From Siphonodentalium dalli (Eukaryota > Mollusca > Scaphopoda > Gadilida > Siphonodentaliidae): a stretch of DNA of 64,000 nucleotides. This document shows, in pieces, positions 55,007 to 64,000 of this stretch. The DNA is taken from positions 180,640,011-180,704,010 of the forward strand of contig CP136064.1 in assembly GCA_032622095.1 (NCBI GenBank), written 5' to 3'. A program made the translations under genes and the position numbers. The first letter of the stretch is position 1. Each line of letters opens with the position of its first letter. The notes under the pieces are model-generated. The model did not search any database, was not told the origin of the DNA, and saw nothing but the letters and a program-made list of their open reading frames with translations.

Positions 55007-57700
55007 AAAAAGATTAAAAATACAATCCGTTAAATATTTTATACGGACTTGACTTGCCACAGCAATACTTACTCAAGTCATAGAAATGGCTGTGACCATG
55101 GCAATTATTTCTCAGAGCATATGAAGCCGGTATATCAATATTTCCTGTATTTATCAACATATCATACACCTCGTTCCAAATTACGTGGACAATATTTGGC
55201 GGCTCGAATGAGCCATGTCTTACATATAGTTCGATATGGTCGCTCGAATTTCAAAGTTCGACCATAAAATATAAAATCTCTACATTATGCTACAGAGGGG
55301 GGGGGGTGGGTAACCCGGGATTGTCATTATTTTTTTGTTTTATATCAATATCTTTATTAAATCATTAAATATTAATTATCCTTGCGAAAATATCTAAGTG
55401 ACATCTGGAAACTAATAACTTAATATTGTTACGCCATTATCAAATTACAATCTGTCGTAGAAGCATGCATATTCATATTATTTCGAATGCATCGGTATTG
55501 ACGACAAATAGCCACAAAATATCTGTCGTGGTTCACATTTGGCTGATTAAGGTATTGTCTTACAATTGGTGCTCATAAACCTTGACCGTCATAAATACAA
55601 TGTCACCATATACATGCATTGTGCAGGAGCCATGCGAGTGACCAGACAGACAATGGGGGATTAGCGGATTAAATGTAAAACAATGACCTTTTGCTGTTTC
55701 GTGCAGAGTGACGGATTTTCCTTTGTACTGTCCGCGATCGGGTTTCCCTTTGTACAGTCGGCGATATATTCCCACTTACGATGTTTTCGGACTAGGTCGT
55801 TCACAACGAAAACCCACTTGCCAAAAAATCAATCTTTCATTCTCCATTTGGGGTCAAATAAATTTTTAGCCAAAAGTTTAGCCAAATGAAATTTTTATTA
55901 GCCAAATTCGAAAAAGATTAGCCATTGGCTAATTTGGCTACCGACAGCGCGAACACTGATGAGAACGTCCCACGTATTCACGCCTAGTATATATCCAATT
56001 ATCAGCTGATATGACAGCTCAAACAAATAATTAGTGGTGACCTTCAACCTTTCAACAACATTATTCAAATTGGGTTATCAAAACTGGGTAACGAGCCTTG
56101 CGCATCGCGAAATTGCCTTTGTGGCCCTCGGAATTGGACCTTGAATGAAGGTTCTTTAATCTCACGGATGCATGACTTGTGAAGACGTATAGTTTAAATC
56201 TTACAATCATCTCATCATATCATTTGTAGATCTTTTTTTGCACTATTGTGGTTGGTTATCGGGTGTGAACCAATAAAAGCTATTGTCCGAATGTCCCACA
56301 ATTGAATGAAATACTTACCACTACCGTTTATAAGTCCACTTGATAATTGGCGGCTGGTTATAAGGCCTTTAGAAACGGTAGAATACGACGGTACAAGTTG
56401 TTGCTGATACTAACAGTATAGTATTAGTATAGTATTAGAAAACGTTGCATTCGGGGTTTGTCAAAGATATAGCCAACATTCGTCGGAACGATGCACGGGG
56501 GCTTGTTCGTGTGCCAGGGAATATGTGTTCTGTGGTGGCTATGGCGCATACAGGTATATATTATATATAGTGATATTATATCATGGTATTCTGAATAATG
56601 TTAAATAGACATGGCTCATTCGAGCTTCCATCTTTTGGCTACGTAATTTGGAAGGACGTACTTAAAGTCTCACAATGAGACTTTTTCCGCAACAATAATT
56701 TTTTTTCCGAGTTATCCCCCTGCATAGCTTTTTATATTATAATAGGTTGGCGATTATTGCAATACGATAGAGGAACACTCCGACTTTCGTACTCAGATTC
56801 ATACATTTTTGTACCTCGCTTGCCTGACCGAAATATGACGGGGAAATGGCTAATTTGGATTTAGTTGTCGTTCTAGATATGTTTATTGTGCCTTTTATCA
56901 TTCCTTTTCACGAAAACAAATTAAAAACAAGTCGAATATGTTATGATAATGTTTAAACATTCTTGTACATGAAATTGGGGATAAATTGTTCCCAGAGTTA
57001 GAGTACGTTATTTCACACTTCCGGTGTGGAATTTCCGAATTTTTATGTGTTAAAAATAAATAGTTTTTTCATCTGTCATATCTGCTTGTTTCGTTCATTA
57101 TTCGCAGAAAATGTGTATCTCATTCTTTCGTGTACACAACGGATTAGATATAGACTGTTTTAACCCGTTGGATGTTAGAAATACCGCTTAATTATCAGAA
57201 AATATCATGTGAAGTGACGGGACCAATCCGAATATCGCACACTGGACTTGGTGAAGTTGGTCAACATGACCGCTTTCGCAGATTGCTGCTTCCAGCGCAG
57301 AAGGATGCGCACTACGTTCATGACTGAACTAACACTGGACTGGTCACAGACACTGTGTGTGAGTCACTGAGTGTGGCAGGTCAGACTATGCCGTATTCAG
57401 CTGTTATTATCATGGACATTGATTGACCCGAATAAGTGAATACAGAATAGCACTGATTGACCCCAATGGAAGAATGCAAACAATGTGAATGTAATGATTA
57501 TTGCAAAATATGATGATTATAGTTCTATTCTGGACTCCTCATCCCTTCAATGCTGAAATGCAGTCAACGCTGAAATGCAGTCAACGCTGATGTCGTAAAA
57601 GGTCATTGAATGTTCATTCAGATTCTATCATTCTGAATAGTACATTAGACTGATTAGAAGTACAGTAGCTACATGTGTGTGAACTTGTGAAGGGTAGAAC
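55007..57700. other. Long stretch without recognised genes
   Basis: An inverted pair of about 50 bp is visible: ATTACGTGGACAATATTTGG ... GCTCGAATGAGCCATGTCT at 55180-55220 versus its complement-like copy at 56607-56655. A G-run is at 55299. Nothing else could be supported. Confidence 0.45.
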
Positions 57701-58144
57701 ATGATATGGAGAATTAGAATGGCAATGGCACCACTCACCAGTGTCAGTGAATCGAGTGAGGATGTTTACCAAACATGTCATGATACATGCAGACATGGAC
57801 AATGCTGTGAAATGGATTATAATTCATCAGTACTCCCGGATCATGATAATAAGTTACCGGTACATACTAGTAACATTCCGCCATTGATCATTAGATCAAG
57901 ACTAAACCAGACTTGGATAATGACTAATGGACAAAGACAGTTACATGTTACACATGCGGCTGCACATGGTTTTGATTCATTAAAATTATTTTGTAAAAAT
58001 CATGAACTTATGTTATCAAAATCAATGACTAACAGTGATCACCAAAGTCACTTACTGGTACATTGGTTATGCCAAACAACAGGTCTGATACAACTTGAAT
58101 TCCATTGTACCGGTACATGTACCATATATATTCAACTATTATGA
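57701..58144 (+). CDS. Weak candidate coding frame, ankyrin-like segment
   Basis: A 147-codon frame with an in-frame TAG directly upstream, so the first ATG is a plausible start. Residues around 80-100 read QLHVTHAAAHGFDSLKLFCK, resembling an ankyrin repeat ('LH-x-AA-x-x-G-x-x-x-x-LKL'). The N-terminal part is Ser-, Asp- and Cys-rich with no motif. A donor-like ACAG/GTCTGA at about 58078-58087 could end an exon, in which case the last 20 codons are not coding. One repeat is weak evidence and no further exons were recognised. It may be a first exon, a fragment, or chance. Confidence 0.25.
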   Translation: MIWRIRMAMAPLTSVSESSEDVYQTCHDTCRHGQCCEMDYNSSVLPDHDNKLPVHTSNIPPLIIRSRLNQTWIMTNGQRQLHVTHAAAHGFDSLKLFCKNHELMLSKSMTNSDHQSHLLVHWLCQTTGLIQLEFHCTGTCTIYIQLL

Positions 58145-58978
58145 AGTGGTGACAATATCTCATGTACGGTACCTACTACATGTAGTACAGTATATATATC
58201 GGTGCTGGCATTTTTGATTATTTAACTGATTTACTTGTACTAGTAGTTAGAATTTTGAAATCATCTTGGTGAGAAGTTATTAAAATGTCATTCAAATGGC
58301 ATACATGCACATATGTACTTCTGCCATTATGAAATAAACAGGTCTCCTGCAATAAGCTGTAGAATTCTTTTTATATTGGAATCTGATGCCTTCTCATTTT
58401 CTCTTTTAAAATTATAGTGTTATATACATGTACACTTTAATGTGGTTGTGCATTACGAAGTGAGATGATTCCATGAAGTTTTAGTAAAAACAGAGAAAAC
58501 CTGGAGTTTACGTATATACCGTACCAGTATACATTGTGTATGGTACAGATAGTACAATTAAGCTATAATACATGTAGTTGAATATCACTATGATAGTTGA
58601 ATTCAAGAAGAGCCAGACTTGATAATAACAACACTGTTATTATATTTGGAGAACACTTCCCATGATCAGATCACTAAGAGACATAGAGTGAAATTGCTGT
58701 GGTTACTATTATTAATTTTAGCTAAAAAATCCCACCATCACTATTATTAGTTTGTCTCTATTATTAGGCAACTTAGAGGATGTTGTCTGAATGAACTATC
58801 AACAAATTAAAAAGGTAATAAACAGGCCAGACACCTACAGTATGGTCGGTTCAAGTACTGCTAGTGTTGTACCAGTACTGTTTATATTCAGTACTAGGAA
58901 AATTTAATGAAAGTTATGCAACGAATGATTGTGTAGGCCTACTGATGTTAAAAGGAGTATAAATCTAAAATGACCTTG
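58145..58978. other. Non-coding DNA
   Basis: AT-rich with many GTACC/GGTAC and ACATGTA motifs; no gene or paired repeat recognised. Confidence 0.4.
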
Positions 58979-59037
58979 CCACTTTAACAAACACATCGCT
59001 ATTGATATAATACTCAATAATGAGTTTGTTAAAGTGG
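58979..59037. repeat. Perfect 14-bp-stem hairpin
   Basis: CCACTTTAACAAAC at 58979-58992 pairs perfectly with GTTTGTTAAAGTGG at 59024-59037. The 31-base loop contains a second stem, TATTGA with TCAATA. It could be a very short inverted-repeat element or a structured RNA signal; nothing nearby indicates a function. Confidence 0.7.
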
Positions 59038-59232
59038 TGCGCTCGTTTTAAATTAATATGGAGAATATAGCAATTCATGTGGGTCCAATATGTGTACATA
59101 TACATGTATACCGGTACACGCAGAGCTGATTGATTTACAATTATGGCTTTCATTATATCGTAGACAAGGTGCGGGATGTTTCTTTCATTTTCAGATGCTG
59201 TTAAAATTATTCATCAGGTTCACTGATTGTAG

Positions 59233-59269
59233 CTGGGACTAATACATGTATAACATATATTAGTCCCAG
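59233..59269. repeat. Short palindrome, CTGGGACTAATA arms, copy 1
   Basis: CTGGGACTAATA and TATTAGTCCCAG form a 12-bp perfect inverted repeat around a 13-base centre. A similar palindrome occurs at 60521-60554. Confidence 0.8.
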
Positions 59270-59309
59270 ATTGTAGTGGGGTTGAGATATGGTTGCTGTT
59301 AGATATTAA

Positions 59310-59750
59310 AGGTACTCAATCCGAATTAACGGTCGCAAATTACTATTTCCTTGACTTCGGGGGTAAAAAATATTTGATTCGAGTCGAGGAACCCACCCAC
59401 CACAGCTCAGAGTGATCAGATATCGATGTTATAAATCTATTATTTTAATTATAGTGGCCCAATAGACAGTCAACGAGAAGAATTTCATTGACCAAATTGC
59501 GGGCAAAGATGGATATTAAACTCTAAAATCAAGTGGCTTTTTGTGTCAGATATTTGACAAACCGGTAAAATTTCGTTGAACAAAATGGTGATAAATAATA
59601 GGTTTTGTGCAATTTTATACTATAGTTGATGGTGTTTTTCATTATTTTTGGGCAATTATTAGATTCTGAAACTGAAGCGTCATTTCAAAAATTGTTGTTG
59701 TTGGAATGTGATTATATGGGGACCCTCTGATCGGATTAAGTACCGGTACC
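59310..59750. mobile_element. Non-autonomous TTAA element, family with GGGGGTAAAAAT, copy 2
   Basis: Starts after TTAA (59306-59309) with AGGTACTCAATCCGAAT and is homologous to 47400-47792 in the same orientation. The right end is degraded (GATCGGATTAAGTACC). No coding capacity. Confidence 0.7.
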
Positions 59751-60520
59751 TGTAAGAGATTTTATGGTATCTGGAACATTTCATATTTAGTTTCATGTAG
59801 CATGGCATTCGGAAATATTATATGTCGCCTTGAGGCAAAAATTTATATTACCATATTTATGGTAGTGATCGCCTACATGTATTGACCAAAATGGACAGGA
59901 TTACATTTTTCTCTTGTCGTGTCTATTTCATTCCTAACTTAGAAGTATGTCGATCTGGTAAATAATTGACTGGAGAGAATGCTTACACGTATAGCATTTA
60001 TGTCTTGGCCACTAACTGAGAGCTGTGATAATAATAGTAAGTTATCGTTGGAGACCCCCCCACAATGGAGATCTCTAGTCGCATCCATGTAGCCAATGTG
60101 TTCTTATACCTTATAATCGGGGAGGTGGCTACATGTAGATGGTCCCCATTGGTGGGTGGTTGGGAAACTTGGGTTTGTCCACCTTGACATTTCCAAATGT
60201 ACGTACCTTGAACCAGACCAAAGTCAAGTGTTCTCGAAATACTACTTTGCACCCCCCCCCCCCCCCTCCCAGTTGAACTTTCCAAATGGTACCTCAAACA
60301 TTTCCAAATGAAATGTCCAACCTGACACCCTCTAAACCTAAATTGTTCAACCGATAGCCATTCCGACCAAACTTTGGACCAAAAGTAGAAGAATATACTG
60401 CTGTTGGTCTAAAAACAACACATCCCCCCCACTAAATACTGGTTGGAAAATCAAACAATCAATAATATATATTGTTTGTATCTCAGGATGTCTGCTGTTC
60501 ACATTTCTAGCTACATGTAG
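59751..60520. other. Non-coding DNA
   Basis: Contains a C-rich run at 60250-60267. No gene or paired ends recognised. Confidence 0.4.
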
Positions 60521-60554
60521 CTGGGACTAATATTATATATTATATGAGTCCCAG
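60521..60554. repeat. Short palindrome, CTGGGACT arms, copy 2
   Basis: CTGGGACTAATATTATA and its complement, with one mismatch (GAGTCCCAG), form a nearly continuous palindrome. Both copies are preceded by GTAG. Confidence 0.75.
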
Positions 60555-60599
60555 TCTCTATATAGTAAGCTATTATATGTTTTGGGTTGGGAGGTAGGC

Positions 60600-60850
60600 C
60601 CACCACCCGGGGGTGATACGTGGTGGCTCGGAGTGTTTTTAGGTGGTATTTAGGGCGGGCCACCCACACATTCCGTCAAATCGGTCGAAATCCTTACCAT
60701 TCTCGAAAATGGTCCATACCCAATTTTCACCACTCGGGGTGGTGCCACTGGGGGGGGGGGTGATGGGTGGAGGTCGGAGTGTTTCTATGTGGTATTCGGG
60801 GCGGGCCACACACCCATGCCGTCAAGTCAGCCGAAAGCGACATTTTTTAA
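60600..60850. repeat. Two-copy tandem repeat, about 145 bp
   Basis: GGGGGTGAT-GGTGG-TCGGAGTGTTT followed by GGTGGTATT-GGGCGGGCCAC and CCGTCAA-TC is present near 60609-60690 and 60752-60835. GC-rich with a G-run at 60751. Confidence 0.8.
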
Positions 60851-60872
60851 AATAAGGAATATATAGGGAAGG

Positions 60873-61800
60873 GAATAAGTTTGCGGTTTTAGTAAACGCC
60901 TGATAAAAGTCGTTCTATTGGGAAATTTTACACCAAATTTTCAGAGAATATAGAGTAAACACAGTACTATCGGAATATCGCAAAGGAGTTCTGTGCATTT
61001 GGGATTGATTAACCCTCAGACTGCCGAAGCTGCCGTCAATAAATTCGTTTTTTCGCGTTCGACGAAAATGAAACTTGTCTGTTTAAAGGTCCAATTTTCG
61101 TGTCGAATGGTGATATAATCTCCAGTTGTCAAGTTCATGGATAAATTACATCACACTTAATCGGCTTATTTCCGCGGCCATAAACCTGTGTTTTTATAAC
61201 AATTTATTTGAGACAAACTGTTGAGCGCATACGTTGCGCAGTCGGCGCTTATCAGTTGAAGTTAATAATCGCGAAGCCTGTGTAACAAATGTTCAAATAC
61301 AACAGAAAAAAATACGTAAAATAAATAGCGTGACCAATGAGCATTCACAAAACAATATACATCAGTTTTGAAAACGAGTAAAAACGATTGTAAATGAAAA
61401 CGCTCTTTATCGTGTAGCGGCGCTTTTGCGCAAGAAGGTTTTTAATGGACGCAATCATTGGATATTGTTCTAGGCAAAAAAAACAAAACAATACAAAATG
61501 TGTTCAAACTTCCTCTTTTGAAAGTTGAAGTAAAACATCACGGGTGTTGTTGCAGCCAAATTCACCATTCGACACGAAATGGGACCTTTAAACAGACAAG
61601 TTTCATTTTCGTCGAACACGAAAAAGCGAATTTATTGACGACAGCTTCGGCAGTCTGAGGGTTAATCAATCCCAAATGCACAGAACTCCTTTACGATATT
61701 CCGATAGTACTGTGTTTACTCTATATTCTCTGAAAATTTGGTGTACAAATTCCCAATAGAAATACTTTTATCAGGCGTTTACTAAAACCGCAAAGTATTG
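60873..61800. mobile_element. 0.93-kb foldback element with internal TTAA boundaries
   Basis: Inverted arms of about 240 bp, 60873-61113 and 61561-61800. Within each arm, about 130 bp from the outer end, lies TTAACCCTCAGACTGCCGAA or its complement (TTAA at 61009-61012 and 61662-61665). The inner 649-bp part looks like a piggyBac-type element starting CCCTCAGACTGCCGAAGCTG. The outer 130 bp are also inverted copies of each other (TTTGCGGTTTTAGTAAACGC). The centre has no coding capacity. Confidence 0.85.
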
Positions 61801-63235
61801 AGAAATTATAGTGCAATTTTCTAAATTTTCGCATTATTTCATCGCATAAAATCATTTAAAATACGACAAGCAACTGGAAATGTTTTTGAACATTCTAGAA
61901 GGGGTACATGTCCCTGATATATGTTTAAAATTTATCGCGTAAACTATGACAGATACCAAAGTTATAATTAGTTTTATAGACCCACCCTAAATGCCCCATA
62001 GTAAATGCATGCGACCGTAAAGCACGTGGCTTTATTTGGATACTTTCTGGCCCACAATGCAACAGTCAAAATGGTTATCTGTAAATGGTCTATAGGTAAA
62101 ATAAAGTCCATCCTGATTACGATACGCGGCAAACTAACTTCATTTATATTATTCGATTAATACAAGCCGTTACTCTTTTCATCATTACTATCAATAAACA
62201 CGAATTATGCATGCACGTAAGAAACAGGTCTGTTGTGACAAACGCATGGCCAAATAGCCTGTCTTAGAAAAGCCGACGAAATTACTAACAGATGTACATC
62301 GTTTAGGAATTTCGTCTGCTTTCCAAAGAGACATACACAGCGTACTCCGGTATCAGGCTATAGGAGGCCATGCAGTTAACTCGTACTGTGAGAAGCACAC
62401 TCGATTAATTATCTTCATCCGGGCACTCTGAACCAACGGGGCCCGCTTCTTCGTTATGTCGCAATAATCAAAGTGCCCCTTTAAGATAGGTTGACAAATA
62501 CACGAAATATTGATATACCGGGTGTCGGGGTCTGAGTCCACCACTGTGCCCACCGGACTGAACTGATAATCATGTTAACGACTGTGACGCTTGGTTATAC
62601 GTGAGATAATTGAGTAAGTGAACTGTGTATGACCATGTATTGTGTGTAATTGACTTGGAGTTGTATTATATACTTCGATAGAGTAAACCTCGATCTTCTC
62701 GCTTACATTAGATCTTCCCGACACCGGGGGGGGGGGGGGGGGTCAGAAAAATTTGCAGACACGGGGCTGATTTATTTGTTGTTGTTGCAGCAGCAGCAGC
62801 ACTCCGGACACATATACCATGGTTTTCCAGATAGTTCCCTCGCTCATATTTAATCCATATCCACTCTGATCCTATCTAGATACATTTATAAATCACCAGT
62901 AAAAAGTTTAAAGTTCAACATGACTGAAAAATATCACAGCACATGTCCAAACAGCTGCTAAAACATTCGTTTTATCTTCCTAATTCAGCCTCATTGAATA
63001 TATATAAGCTTCTAACGTGTTTAGGTGTGTAAATATATGCATATACAGTACCTGTCTAATATACCTGAAGATTCCAAAACATAACATCAATAAATGTGAT
63101 AACGGTTTACAGAGATGTCCTAGCCAAAGATTGGTGCCCGAGCGACGTAATGAAACATAAACAACCCCGCATATAAGCGATTACGACCCAAAAAAATATG
63201 ACTAAAATTGGGTAAAATAAATTGCACAGCATTAA
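61801..63235. other. Non-coding DNA
   Basis: Contains a G-run at 62727-62742 and a GTT/CAG triplet stretch near 62775-62800. No gene recognised. Confidence 0.45.
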
Positions 63236-64000
63236 CCCTCTTGCTGCTAATTAAAAAATAAATTACGTTGCTCACCACTGAATTTCCCATGTTACGACGT
63301 CGGGCCGATATATCGGTCTGCCGCGGTCAACCGGGAAGCAGTTATATCACCCTGTCGCGGTAAAGGGGTTTGGAAACACACTGATGCTAAAATTGCAACA
63401 ACAACAAAATGCCAACTACTTGCTATACGTAAATCCATCTATTTTGATACCGGCACAAGTTCAAAAGAGAATATTATTATGTGTATTTTGGACCGTAAAC
63501 CAACAAGTGAATTTAAGCCCGCGATATCAATAGTTTTAAAATTACCAGTTGAGTGATATTCCGCGATTATAGATTACGCTTCCTATCTCGAATGTTCATG
63601 ATAAAGTCATATCGTTTGGAAAATACCCAATTTTTCGTCAGCATGGAACACAAAAAGCGTTCCTTGTTAGTCTATTCCTAAATTAAAAAAATAAATGAGT
63701 GTTTGTATCACTTAAAAGTGAAAAACAGCTGGTAAATCGCTTTGACTTTGGAAAGTTTTTTCAGAGTATATTTTAAACCGACTATTGATAGATAATTTGT
63801 GTATTTATGTATAGATCTATCATCACTCCTTCGAAATCACGCAGTTACATGATTTGATTAAGCATTTACTTTATACAACCGGGTAACGGTATATTATTTT
63901 AGCCATTCGATACAATACGTGCAACCGTACCTATGTAGTTAAATTAACTTTTTATGTTGTATCAATATATTTAATTGCTCCATGCATTGCATGTGGTGTC
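63236..64000. other. Possible left end of a TTAA element, then unassigned DNA
   Basis: Near 63235 the text TTAACCCTCTTGCTGCTAA resembles the terminus of the element at 2395 (TTAACCTCTTCGCTGCTA). No matching right end occurs before the window ends, so it may continue beyond or be chance. The remainder shows no gene. Confidence 0.35.

Overview
This window looks like repeat-dense intergenic or intronic DNA from an animal, most likely a marine invertebrate with a lophotrochozoan (mollusc-like) flavour. Nearly every protein-like stretch is a decayed transposable-element gene: a non-LTR retrotransposon of L1/Tx1 type, a PIF1-like helicase, a tyrosine recombinase, an SGNH hydrolase, a Penelope-like reverse transcriptase and piggyBac- and Harbinger-type fragments. 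AT-rich DNA, stem-loop-headed minisatellite arrays beside CCGTCCG-like motifs, and short terminal-inverted-repeat elements support this. The lineage is inference from general familiarity, not a database match. No tRNA, rRNA, operon or CRISPR array was found.

Layout. 1-6.9 kb: a hairpin-headed array of about 161-bp units interrupted by a 326-bp TTAA-type element, one candidate zinc-finger terminal exon (3464-3982), and small duplications. 6.9-19.7 kb: a nested mosaic. A helicase-bearing element (minus strand) was split by a 6.6-kb 5'-truncated LINE flanked by a 12-bp target duplication; the LINE itself contains a Harbinger-type element. Next come two head-to-head copies of a 494-bp TTAA element, then the end of a tyrosine-recombinase element with split direct repeats, then a second copy of the helicase element that supplies the unoccupied site for two of these insertions. 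20-24.6 kb: a roughly 1-kb segment duplicated in tandem and interrupted by a 1.8-kb element. 25.8-31.3 kb: a second full 494-bp element in front of a LINE endonuclease fragment, a possible piggyBac fragment, and a Penelope-like reverse transcriptase split by a 583-bp TTAA element. 33.0-33.7 kb: a broken SGNH hydrolase. 37-38.5 kb: a second hairpin/array complex. 42.4-45.1 kb: a large foldback element whose arms are inverted tandem arrays, with an 8-bp target duplication. 46-47.2 kb: a LINE reverse-transcriptase fragment with 13-bp flanking repeats, broken by the third full 494-bp element. 47.4-49.9 kb: several TTAA elements, one nested. 52.2-55.0 kb: a third array interrupted by a 1.83-kb inverted-repeat element with a 7-bp target duplication. 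57.7 kb: a weak ankyrin-like reading frame. 60.9-61.8 kb: another foldback.

The genes do not form a pathway. The window is better read as a stratigraphy of transposition. In four places sibling copies, repeat units or restored reading frames show what the target was before insertion: at 2.4, 7.4-14.1, 15.2 and 46.5 kb. Target duplications or flanking direct repeats were read at 42.4-45.1, 46.0-47.2 and 52.9-54.8 kb. The most unusual objects are the 2.76-kb foldback, the split-direct-repeat tyrosine-recombinase end with its double-hairpin array, and the concentration of TTAA-targeting non-autonomous families.
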